Positions 1 to 5,535 of a stretch of 6,269 bases of DNA are shown here, piece by piece. Under the pieces are notes generated by a model. It saw only the letters and a list, made by a program, of their open reading frames with translations, made no database searches and was not told the origin of the DNA. How positions within the stretch are numbered: position 1 is the stretch's first letter; each line of letters opens with the position of its first letter. Made by a program: the position numbers and the translations under genes. The stretch covers positions 1-6,269 of the forward strand of contig PLTE01000044.1 of NCBI GenBank assembly GCA_003164375.1. Direction: 5' to 3'. The stretch is from Hyphomicrobiales bacterium. GTDB lineage: Bacteria > Pseudomonadota > Alphaproteobacteria > Rhizobiales > Xanthobacteraceae.

Positions 1-215
1 TTGCCGAACAGCACGCGGTCACCCGACTTGATGTCGATCGCGATCAGCTTGCCGTTTTCGTCGCGGCCGCCGGGACCGACGGCGACAACTTCGCCCTCTT
101 GCGGCTTCTCCTTGACGGTATCGGGAATAATGATGCCGCCCTTGGACTTTGACTCGGCATCGACACGCTTGACAACCACTCGGTCATGCAGCGGCCGGAA
201 CTTCGTTTTCGCCAT
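1..215 (-). CDS. groES: GroES co-chaperonin, 3'-truncated by window edge
   Basis: GroES is the heptameric 10-kDa lid of the cytoplasmic GroEL chaperonin; it caps the folding chamber during the ATP cycle. The reverse strand reads MAKTKFRPLHDRVVVKR, the family N-terminus. The GroEL-contacting mobile loop follows at about residues 19-32 (ESKSKGGIIIPD). The segment EGEVVAVGPGGRDENGK (about 40-56) is the usual beta-hairpin region, and the reading leaves the window at SGDRVLFG. About 71 of the usual 95-105 residues are visible. The ATG at 215-213 has an upstream purine-rich GAGGGTG sequence as ribosome binding site. The gene is read leftwards, and groEL would be expected just beyond the left edge, although it is not visible. 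A CIRCE operator and a heat-shock-type promoter lie upstream at 281-348. Identification is near certain; which groESL copy this is, if the genome has several, cannot be told. Confidence 0.97.
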   Translation of the reverse strand, partial: MAKTKFRPLHDRVVVKRVDAESKSKGGIIIPDTVKEKPQEGEVVAVGPGGRDENGKLIAIDIKSGDRVLFG

Positions 216-280
216 TTTCACCCTCATCGCCGCGCAGAAGCGGCCGTTTGGCATTGAAAAAACTGTTGTTTTGCAGCGCC

Positions 281-307
281 TTAGCACTCATGCTAACCGA
301 GTGCCAG
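281..307 (-). promoter_or_regulatory. CIRCE operator (HrcA binding site) of groES
   Basis: The plus strand shows TTAGCACTC (281-289), a 9-base spacer, then GAGTGCCAG (299-307). Read in the groES direction this is CTGGCACTC-N9-GAGTGCTAA. The CIRCE consensus is TTAGCACTC-N9-GAGTGCTAA, so one arm is perfect and the other differs at two positions. CIRCE is bound by the HrcA repressor, whose activity depends on GroEL, which gives feedback control of chaperonin synthesis. The element lies about 66 bases upstream of the groES start and just downstream of the predicted transcription start, where it could block initiation and would also be present in the mRNA leader. hrcA itself is not in the window. 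Confidence 0.95.
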
Positions 308-318
308 GAGGCGGATTG

Positions 319-348
319 GACATAGGGTGTCAAACTGGCGGAGTCAAG
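319..348 (-). promoter_or_regulatory. Predicted groES promoter, sigma-32 (RpoH)-like
   Basis: On the minus strand a -35 element CTTGACT (TTGACT at 347-342) is followed, after a 17-base spacer, by TATGTC (324-319) within CCCTATGT. Alphaproteobacterial RpoH promoters resemble CTTG-N17/18-CYTATNT, which fits better than a pure sigma-70 -10 box; the -35 also suits housekeeping sigma factors. The implied start near 312 places CIRCE at about +5 to +31 and leaves a leader of about 97 bases before the groES ATG. Motif positions are seen directly; sigma-factor assignment is inference. Confidence 0.65.
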
Positions 349-578
349 GCGCGCCTGCCGCTGTGTTGTACGAGGCGAGCGAGTTCGCCCACAGCCGGCC
401 CGATGCTGCTATTCTCCGCCGGGGCATAAGCGCCAAACCCGGGCCGTAATCTTCCACGACGGTCCGCCGGGGGGACGATTTGAAACAAAGTCGAAAGGTC
501 GAAACGTTAGATTCGGCAACGGCGCAGACGTCGGGGCGGCGCGCCGCAGTCCGGTCAGATCTTCAGGGAGTCTCGTTT

Positions 579-1115
579 ATGAGTGCGTCCTATCGGCGGG
601 CTTTCGGTATCGCTGTGCTTTCTGCTTTGGCGCTTGCCGCCTGCAGCTCGAATCCGCCGCCGGTCCAACAGGCGGCACCGCCGCCGATGGCGCAGCCGGC
701 GATACCGTCGCAGTACCGCCCGGAGGAGATCGTCGGCCGCTGGGGCTATGGCGCTTTCCATAAGGACGAGGATTTGGCGCGCACGGCGGCTGCGGCGCGC
801 GGCCAGTGCGGTCAGCCGGTCGAGATCACGCGCGGCCCGAACGGCGGCGTCATGATGTATCTCGCCGACAGCGCCCAGTTGCAGGAATTGCAGCTCAAGG
901 GCTCGTCCAGCGGCAAAAACTATATCGGTCCGCCCGGCGATGCCGGCGGTCCGCAGGACCGCGAAATCGTGTCGTTCGACGGCCGCACCATGGTGCTGCG
1001 CTGGATCGACCAAGAAGTCGCCGGCCGCTACGGCACCGGCGTCTATGTGCGCTGCGCGCCGGAAGGCATGGCGCGATCCGCCGGCAAGCCGCCGATGAAG
1101 CCGCCGGCACAATAG
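579..1115 (+). CDS. Predicted lipoprotein of unknown function
   Basis: A 178-residue protein that I cannot assign to a named family. The chosen ATG at 579 has AGGGAG (565-570) eight bases upstream and starts directly with a lipoprotein signal peptide: basic n-region (YRR, residues 5-7), hydrophobic core (8-20) and lipobox LALAAC with the acylated cysteine at 22. A Pro/Ala/Gln-rich tether (about 25-46) follows, then a compact domain of about 115 residues. That domain begins IVGRWGYGAF and contains GPNGGVMMYLAD (87-97), an SFDGRTMVLRW strand (132-142) and YGTGVYVRCA (151-160). Cys77 and Cys159 are the only mature-domain cysteines besides the acylated one and could form a disulfide. The C-terminus is Lys/Pro-rich. 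Alternating hydrophobic stretches suggest a small beta-rich envelope domain, possibly lipocalin- or inhibitor-like, but this is speculation. Residue 23 is Ser rather than Asp, so by the E. coli Lol rule it would go to the outer membrane. Confidence 0.85.
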   Translation: MSASYRRAFGIAVLSALALAACSSNPPPVQQAAPPPMAQPAIPSQYRPEEIVGRWGYGAFHKDEDLARTAAAARGQCGQPVEITRGPNGGVMMYLADSAQLQELQLKGSSSGKNYIGPPGDAGGPQDREIVSFDGRTMVLRWIDQEVAGRYGTGVYVRCAPEGMARSAGKPPMKPPAQ

Positions 1116-1129
1116 GCTCCGTCTGCTTT

Positions 1130-1255
1130 CCCCCTTGTCGGGAACAGTAGGGATGGGGACGGGGAGATGTTCTCTGCAGAGACAGCGGCAGAACATTCGT
1201 CGACGCCAATGAATTGCCTCCCGACCCCCACCCCTAACCCCTCCCCGCAAGGGGG
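1130..1255. repeat. Imperfect inverted repeat, probable dispersed intergenic element
   Basis: The left arm (1130-1166), beginning CCCCCTTGTCGGG and ending GGGGAG, is roughly the reverse complement of the right arm (1218-1255), beginning CTCCCGACCCCCACCCC and ending CCCCGCAAGGGGG. The arms are 37 and 38 bases long with a 51-base centre. Smaller palindromes are nested inside. TTCCC/GGGAA flanks 1128-1144. ATGTTCT (1167-1173) pairs with AGAACAT (1190-1196). CCCC-GCAA-GGGG (1243-1254) is a hairpin with a GNRA-type loop. The style resembles the C-rich 'CACCCCTAACCCCTCCCCGCAAGGGGG' type repeats scattered between genes in many alphaproteobacterial genomes; that comparison is from memory. No transposase is present. 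RNA from it could fold and end or dampen transcription from the lipoprotein gene, although no U-tract follows. Confidence 0.7.
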
Positions 1256-1267
1256 CGGGCAATAGCA

Positions 1268-2461
1268 ATGCCTACCCCTCGCGACTTCGTCTTCGGACCT
1301 TGGCGCGCCGTCAGTGTGTTGGGCGTGACCGAGATTTTGTCCTGGGGCGCTCTGTTTTATCCGCCGGTGCTGACCGTTCCGCTGATCGCTCTCGATCACG
1401 GCTGGACGCGCTCGTTTGCCATGGGTGGCTTTTCGTTGGGCTTGTTGGTCGGCGGACTGGTGTCGCGCTATGTCGGCGCGACCATCGACCGCGTCGGCGG
1501 CCACCTCGTTATGCCGTTCGGTTCGCTCCTTGGCGCCGCGGGCCTGGTCGGTCTCGTCAGCGCGCAAAATGCTTATGTCTATTTTTCAGTCTGGGCGGTG
1601 CTCGGTGTCGCCATGGCGAGCTCGCTCTACGATCCGGCTTTCGCCACGCTCGGCCGCATCTTCGGCGCCGGCGCCCGAGCGCCGATCACGACGCTCACGC
1701 TCGCCGGCGGTTTCGCTTCGACAGTGAGCTGGCCGGCGACGCAATTTCTCATCGACGCGGTCGGCTGGCGCGGCACTTATCTGGCTTACGCAGGTCTTTT
1801 GGCTTTTGTCGCGGCGCCGTTGCACGCCTTTGGGCTGCCGCGTCAGCACGCCGCGCTTAGCGCGCCGGCCAAGCCCACAATTGCGGTCAGAGCCACGATG
1901 TTGCTGCCGGCGCACGGGTTTGCCTTCATCCTGGTGGCCGCGGGTTTTGCGTCCTATGCCTTCGTGCCGTCGGCGCTCTCCGCGCAGCTTCTCGCCATTT
2001 TCCACAGGCTCGGGCTCGCGCCGTCGACCGTCGTCGCGATCGGCATGCTGTTCGGGCCGGCGCAAGTTTTGGCGCGCGTCGGCGAATTGAGCTTCGCCCG
2101 CAGATGGCATCCCTTGCAGGTCGCGCGCGGCGCGGTCGGACTTTTGGTCGCGGGCTTCGTGCTGTTGGCGCTGTTGCCGTTCGGCGTGGCGGCCGCCGCA
2201 CTATTTGCCGTGATGTACGGCATGGCCAACGGGCTTTTGACCATCGCGCGCGGCACCGTGCCGCTCGCCTTGTTCGGTGCGTCGGGCTACGGCCGTCTCG
2301 TCGGCCGCATCGGCGGCCCGTTTCTCGCCGTGCAGTCGGTTGCGCCGGTGGTGCTGACCTATGTCGCCGAGCACGCCTCCGACGCGACCGGGCTGGCGCT
2401 GGTCGCGGCCTTTGCCGCCGTGGCGCTGGTTTGTTTCGCGCTGATCCGCGCGCCAGAGTGA
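1268..2461 (+). CDS. MFS transporter, substrate unknown
   Basis: A 397-residue inner-membrane protein of the major facilitator superfamily, which moves small solutes by proton-coupled or uniport alternating access. About twelve hydrophobic segments can be picked out: six before and six after a hydrophilic middle loop at about 189-211 (PRQHAALSAPAKPTIAVR). The MFS motif A between helices 2 and 3 is visible as GATIDRVGGH (70-79). WP/GWRG features (155-169) in the helix 5-6 area are typical of family members. Length is normal and the frame is intact. The ATG at 1268 is the only plausible start before helix 1, but its best Shine-Dalgarno match, AGGGGG (1250-1255), sits about 12 bases upstream inside the right arm of the 1130-1255 repeat. 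Expression may therefore depend on that element. No neighbour indicates a substrate: the preceding gene is the lipoprotein and the next gene is convergent. Substrate and direction of transport cannot be given. Confidence 0.93.
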   Translation: MPTPRDFVFGPWRAVSVLGVTEILSWGALFYPPVLTVPLIALDHGWTRSFAMGGFSLGLLVGGLVSRYVGATIDRVGGHLVMPFGSLLGAAGLVGLVSAQNAYVYFSVWAVLGVAMASSLYDPAFATLGRIFGAGARAPITTLTLAGGFASTVSWPATQFLIDAVGWRGTYLAYAGLLAFVAAPLHAFGLPRQHAALSAPAKPTIAVRATMLLPAHGFAFILVAAGFASYAFVPSALSAQLLAIFHRLGLAPSTVVAIGMLFGPAQVLARVGELSFARRWHPLQVARGAVGLLVAGFVLLALLPFGVAAAALFAVMYGMANGLLTIARGTVPLALFGASGYGRLVGRIGGPFLAVQSVAPVVLTYVAEHASDATGLALVAAFAAVALVCFALIRAPE

Positions 2462-2476
2462 TCCGATGGTGTGCGA

Positions 2477-3181
2477 CTAGCTGCCGAACAGGGCGTCGAT
2501 TTCGCTTTGCGAAATGTGGCCGCTATCGCTGTCGAGCCGCGGGCCGTGCAGATATTGCATGCTATCGACCGGCGGCCGCGCCTGCATCGCGGTCTTGATT
2601 TCGTCGAGTGCGTGACTGACGTGCTGCTCGACGAATTTGAGCGTGGCCAACGCTTTGGCGACGCGTTGCCCGGTCAAATCCTGGAAATTGCAGGCCTCGA
2701 AAATGCGGATGACGAGATCGGAAATGTCCTGCGCCAAATTCTGTTCGAGCTTGCCTTTGAGCCCGGCCGCAAGGGTATTGGCGAGCTGATCGATCTCCTC
2801 GGCGGCGGCGAGGATCTTTTGTGTCGCCTGGGCGGTGCCAGAGGTGACGGCCTCGAGTTCGTGCGCGATGCGCGTCAGATGCTCGCCCTGCAACGCCGCG
2901 TCACCGCTTCCGGCGGCGTCGCCGTCGCTGCCGCCGATCGCGTCGGCGATGAGGTTGAGCTCGCAGGCAAGCCGCTCGGTCGCGGCGTCGGACGATGCTT
3001 GCGCGGTCGTCGGCCGTTCTGGCCTTGTCTCGACGACGGGTGCGGCGAGGGCGGTGGACAGCGCGCCCAGCGCCTGCATGATCTCGGCATGGCGGTGCGA
3101 TGCCTGCGAGCCGTCGCCGCGGCGGCCGTAGGTCGCCACGGCAGTCTCTTCGATGCGGAATATTTTGCGCGGTTCGGCCAT
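2477..3181 (-). CDS. cheZ: CheZ-family CheY-P phosphatase
   Basis: CheZ is a cytoplasmic protein that speeds dephosphorylation of the response regulator CheY-P and so resets the flagellar switch. This 234-residue protein (E. coli CheZ has 214) starts MAEPRKIFRIEE, then has a low-complexity, poorly conserved stretch (about 20-95). The long helical region (about 97-200) carries the diagnostic NFQDLTGQ at 165-172. By alignment with E. coli AQDFQDLTGQ, Asp168 corresponds to Asp143 and Gln172 to the catalytic Gln147. After a linker, the C-terminus ends SQSEIDALFGS (224-234), matching the CheY-binding tail of E. coli CheZ (SQDQVDDLL) and resembling the CheY-binding N-terminus of FliM. All key elements are present, so it should be active. 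The ATG at 3181 has a close AGGA just before it. It is convergent with the MFS gene (15-bp gap) and divergent from the L,D-transpeptidase gene. No other che or fli gene is in view, so its CheY partner must be encoded elsewhere. Confidence 0.9.
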   Translation of the reverse strand: MAEPRKIFRIEETAVATYGRRGDGSQASHRHAEIMQALGALSTALAAPVVETRPERPTTAQASSDAATERLACELNLIADAIGGSDGDAAGSGDAALQGEHLTRIAHELEAVTSGTAQATQKILAAAEEIDQLANTLAAGLKGKLEQNLAQDISDLVIRIFEACNFQDLTGQRVAKALATLKFVEQHVSHALDEIKTAMQARPPVDSMQYLHGPRLDSDSGHISQSEIDALFGS

Positions 3182-3515
3182 TTCCTGCCCGGCCAGTACA
3201 CTTTTCGAGCGCGATCTTTTCCGGAAACCCCGTACGTAGTTTCCAGGATCTGACTCGCAACGACAGTAAAGTTTAGCGCCTTAATACCGCGTTCACACCG
3301 CTCACGCGGGTTGTGGAACGGCAAATTAACCAAACCATTTCACACAATATCAACTGTAACTTGATGAACAATGTCCGAATATTGCGCCGGCGCAATTTGT
3401 TTACCAAACAGTCGAGGTTTGCGCTTGTACTCGTCGCCTGAGCGTGCGCGCCGGTTTTGTAGTCGAAAACGGCGCGGAACGGACTCGGTGTGTCACTGGC
3501 GTAACGAGTACAGCA
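3182..3515. other. Divergent intergenic region cheZ / L,D-transpeptidase
   Basis: A 334-bp gap, noticeably richer in A/T (about 3255-3410) than the flanking genes, as expected for a bidirectional control region. It holds a perfect 16-bp palindrome (3381-3396) and, directly after it, a small hairpin TGTTT-ACC-AAACA (3398-3410). A CtrA-like TTAA-N7-ATTT sequence lies at 3326-3340, one base short of the TTAA-N7-TTAA consensus. No small ORF with a good ribosome binding site was found. I could not place a sigma-70 promoter for either gene with confidence; TTGATA-N18-TTAATT on the minus strand (within about 3325-3354) is the best guess for cheZ, but its -10 is poor. Confidence 0.6.
3381..3396. repeat. 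Perfect 16-bp palindrome, possible operator
   Basis: ATTGCGCCGGCGCAAT is self-complementary over all 16 bases, with no spacer. It lies about 120 bp before the L,D-transpeptidase start and 200 bp before the cheZ start. Position and symmetry suit a dimeric repressor or activator site, but I do not recognise the motif, and a GC-rich core palindrome can arise by chance. Confidence 0.55.
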
Positions 3516-4655
3516 ATGCGGCGTATCTGCATGTCCGCGCTCCTGACGAGCGCGCTGTTGAGTCCGGCTTTCGCACAGGTCGGATATTCTCCCTACACTG
3601 CGAACCAGCCGGGTTACGTGGCGCAACAGCCGGCTCCCGCGCCGGTCGTCGGCCAGCAATATTATGTCTATGTGCCGCAGCAGGCTTATGCCGCGCCTGC
3701 TCCGAGCTATGACGGCGCCGCGCCGCGAGGCCTTGTCGCCGCGCCGCAGAGCTACGCTGCACCGGTGCCGAGCTATACTCCAAGCACCGCGCCGCGTTAC
3801 GCCGCGGCGCCGCCTCAGACCTATGTCGCTCCGGCGCCGCAAACTTACGCAAGCGCTGCGCCACAGACTTACGTTGCTCCCACCGCGCCGCCGCCGAGTT
3901 CTACCGGCACTGTCGCTCAGCGTTACGCGGCGGCCGCCGGGCCGGACTACACCGGCACTATCGCGTCGAGCTACGCCGCGCCGGCTCCCCCGCCGCCGCC
4001 ACCCGCGCCGCCGGCTCCGGCCGGTAGCGGCGGCGGTTTCCTCGCGGCGATCTTCGGCGGCCCGACGATTCAGGCCCATGTCTATCAGCCGCGGATGTTC
4101 CAGCCGGCGCAACCCGAATATCAGGCGTCGCCGGAGCCGCAGGCCACGGTCGTCAGTGCGCCGACAAGCTACGCGCCGTCTAGCCACGGCGACATGTCGA
4201 GCTACCCGATCGATCCGAAATACGATCGCACGGTCGTCGACTATCGCGGCGAAGAAAAGCCCGGCACCGTCATCATCGATACGCCGAACAAATTTCTCTA
4301 TCTGGTCGAGAGCGGCGGCAAAGCGTTGCGCTACGGCATCGGCGTCGGCCGTCCGGGCTTTACCTGGGCCGGCGTGAAGACGATCACCGCCAAGAAGGAA
4401 TGGCCGGATTGGCGGCCGCCCTCGGACATGCTGGCGCGCCGGCCCGATCTGCCGCGCTACATGCCTGGCGGCATGGATAACCCGCTCGGCGCGCGCGCGA
4501 TGTATCTCGGCTCGACGCTCTATCGCATCCACGGGTCCAACGAGCCCTGGACCATCGGCACCAACGTGTCGTCGGGCTGCATCCGCATGCGTAACGAGGA
4601 CGTCGAAGACCTCTATAGCCGCGTTCCGGTCGGCACCAAGGTCGTGGTGATCTAA
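3516..4655 (+). CDS. Secreted YkuD-type L,D-transpeptidase with Pro/Tyr/Ala-rich linker
   Basis: A periplasmic peptidoglycan enzyme of 379 residues from the ATG at 3516. L,D-transpeptidases use an active-site cysteine to make 3-3 crosslinks or to attach proteins to the wall; in several alphaproteobacteria members anchor outer-membrane proteins to peptidoglycan. The chosen start gives a clean signal peptide: MRRICM n-region, hydrophobic core and cleavage predicted at AFA|Q (20/21). Earlier GTG starts would put polar residues in front of it. Only a weak purine-rich sequence (AACGAG) precedes the ATG. Residues about 21-225 form a low-complexity linker with QTYVAP and SYAAP units and a run of seven prolines, likely disordered. 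The YkuD domain (about 250-379) starts GTVIIDTPNKFLYLV and ends with the catalytic signature: HGSN (His339) and SSGCIRMRN (Cys355, Arg357). The domain is complete. The gene is convergent with the SDR gene downstream (34-bp gap). Which reaction it performs cannot be decided from sequence. Confidence 0.95.
   Translation: MRRICMSALLTSALLSPAFAQVGYSPYTANQPGYVAQQPAPAPVVGQQYYVYVPQQAYAAPAPSYDGAAPRGLVAAPQSYAAPVPSYTPSTAPRYAAAPPQTYVAPAPQTYASAAPQTYVAPTAPPPSSTGTVAQRYAAAAGPDYTGTIASSYAAPAPPPPPPAPPAPAGSGGGFLAAIFGGPTIQAHVYQPRMFQPAQPEYQASPEPQATVVSAPTSYAPSSHGDMSSYPIDPKYDRTVVDYRGEEKPGTVIIDTPNKFLYLVESGGKALRYGIGVGRPGFTWAGVKTITAKKEWPDWRPPSDMLARRPDLPRYMPGGMDNPLGARAMYLGSTLYRIHGSNEPWTIGTNVSSGCIRMRNEDVEDLYSRVPVGTKVVVI
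3813..3884 (+). repeat. Three 8-residue PQTY repeats in the L,D-transpeptidase linker
   Basis: Within the linker three consecutive 8-codon units each begin Pro-Gln-Thr-Tyr: PQTYVAPA, PQTYASAA, PQTYVAPT. The codons differ between units (for example CCT CAG ACC TAT, CCG CAA ACT TAC, CCA CAG ACT TAC), so similarity is kept at protein rather than DNA level. Related SYAAP/SYTPS units occur before and after. It is a low-complexity coding repeat, not a separate element. Confidence 0.8.
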
Positions 4656-4689
4656 GGCGCGGAGCGGACCTCGATCCGGCGCATCGCGC

Positions 4690-5499
4690 TCAGTCGATCT
4701 GTGCCGCGTCGCCGGTGAATTCCATCGGACAATAATGGGCGCCGTGGAACTGGGCCGAGATTTCGTTTTCTTTTTTGCCCTGCGCAAAAATTTCCGGCGC
4801 AAACACCTCGGAGTCGTCCTCGGGACGATAGCCGAGGAATTTCACGTTGGTGTTGTCCCAACGGCTGCGTAAGTTGTTGGAAACGCCGTAGACGATCACG
4901 AAGTGGTAATTCGGGTGGTCGATGCAGCAGCGCACCAGTTGCGCCATGTCGCGGTGGCTGATCCAGGTCAGCAATTCGCGTGCGGTCGTCGGCCGGTCGG
5001 CTCTCCGGAAGGTGCCGATGCGAAGACACGCGACGCTGATGCCGTGTTTGTCGGCATAAAGGCGGCCGAGCGCCTCGCCGAACACCTTCGAAACGCCGTA
5101 ACGGGAGTCCGGCCGGGGTGCGACGGTGTTGTCGATGAAGCGCTCGCGCCGATGGAACCCTATCGCATGATTTGAGCTGGCGAATACGACCCGCTTGACG
5201 CCTTGGCGGCGCGCCGCTTCAAAGACATTGTAACACCCCGCGATATTGAGCGGCAGCACCTTTTCCCACTCGGCTTCCTGGGATGCGCCGGCGAGATGCA
5301 CCACGGCCCCGATGCCCGTCATGGCCTTTTCCAGCGCGGCAATGTCGCCGATGTCGGCGGCAACAATCTCTTCGCCGTCTTCGGCGTTGCCCAGCGGCGC
5401 AATGTCGAGAAGACGAACAAGCGAATAGCTACCGCGCAGGCCCTTGCGCAGAGCCTCGCCGATTTGGCCGGCGGCGCCGGTGATCAGGATGCGTTCCAT
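4690..5499 (-). CDS. NAD-dependent SDR, uronate dehydrogenase-like
   Basis: A 269-residue cytoplasmic oxidoreductase of the extended short-chain dehydrogenase/epimerase family. The Rossmann motif is TGAAGQIG (7-14), with an acidic Asp32 after beta-2 that favours NAD over NADP. HLAGAS (68-73) and NIAG (85-88) are typical family positions. The active site shows FASSNHAIGFH (106-116) and YGVSK (134-138), giving Tyr134/Lys138 and a Ser at 108-109. The ASSNH-IG segment, the RPD--YGVSK-FGE block and the length strongly resemble Agrobacterium uronate dehydrogenase (about 265 aa), which oxidises galacturonate or glucuronate to the aldarolactone. The C-terminal third is less familiar, so the true substrate may be another sugar or sugar acid. 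The ATG at 5499 has GGAG seven bases upstream. The gene lies 36 bp downstream of the deacetylase gene on the same strand, probably one transcript. Family is firm; substrate is inference. Confidence 0.9.
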   Translation of the reverse strand: MERILITGAAGQIGEALRKGLRGSYSLVRLLDIAPLGNAEDGEEIVAADIGDIAALEKAMTGIGAVVHLAGASQEAEWEKVLPLNIAGCYNVFEAARRQGVKRVVFASSNHAIGFHRRERFIDNTVAPRPDSRYGVSKVFGEALGRLYADKHGISVACLRIGTFRRADRPTTARELLTWISHRDMAQLVRCCIDHPNYHFVIVYGVSNNLRSRWDNTNVKFLGYRPEDDSEVFAPEIFAQGKKENEISAQFHGAHYCPMEFTGDAAQID

Positions 5500-5535
5500 G
5501 TCGGTCTCCGAAAATCTAAAACTCGCGGTGTTGCT

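Larger units (their letters stand above)
216..578. other. Divergent intergenic region groES / lipoprotein
   Basis: This 363-bp stretch holds the groES leader, CIRCE and promoter in its left half. In the right half (about 349-578) no convincing gene is seen. The reading frame that continues upstream of the lipoprotein start from a TTG at 480 looks like non-coding extension, because it would put 33 charged residues in front of the signal peptide. A short direct repeat GTCGAAA occurs twice around 489-504. I could not place a well-spaced -35/-10 pair for the plus-strand gene with confidence. Confidence 0.6.

Noticed and set aside
1..429. A 142-residue plus-strand open frame at the left edge
   Set aside because: It is antisense to groES and runs through CIRCE and the promoter; the minus-strand reading is an unmistakable GroES.
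480..512. TTGAAA ... TTAGAT as a promoter for the lipoprotein gene
   Set aside because: The spacer is 21 bases, too long for a normal sigma-70 promoter.
480..578. Upstream extension of the lipoprotein from a TTG at 480
   Set aside because: It would place 33 polar and charged residues before the signal peptide, while the ATG at 579 has a proper Shine-Dalgarno sequence.
555..1268. A 237-residue minus-strand open frame opposite the lipoprotein gene
   Set aside because: Its composition is Arg/Ala-rich with no motif, whereas the plus strand encodes a clear lipobox protein with a good ribosome binding site.
2875..3333. A 152-residue minus-strand open frame overlapping cheZ in another frame and reaching into the spacer
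   Set aside because: Most of it is a frame-shifted reading of cheZ and the rest shows no domain or ribosome binding site.
3371..3712. A 113-residue plus-strand frame starting before the L,D-transpeptidase gene
   Set aside because: It overlaps the signal peptide and linker in the wrong frame and has no recognisable content.
3813..3884. Short tandem repeats considered as a CRISPR-like or mobile repeat
   Set aside because: They are in frame inside a coding low-complexity linker, differ at synonymous positions and have no spacers.
4656..4689. Possible bidirectional terminator between the convergent L,D-transpeptidase and SDR genes
   Set aside because: Only a short CGGA/TCCG stem with a bulged GCGC extension can be drawn, with no T-tract on either strand; too weak to annotate.
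3273..4802. A 509-residue open frame on the minus strand opposite the L,D-transpeptidase gene
   Set aside because: It is Arg-rich with no recognisable domain, spans the antisense of a complete YkuD gene and part of the next gene, and is explained by the GC-rich codon use of the true gene.
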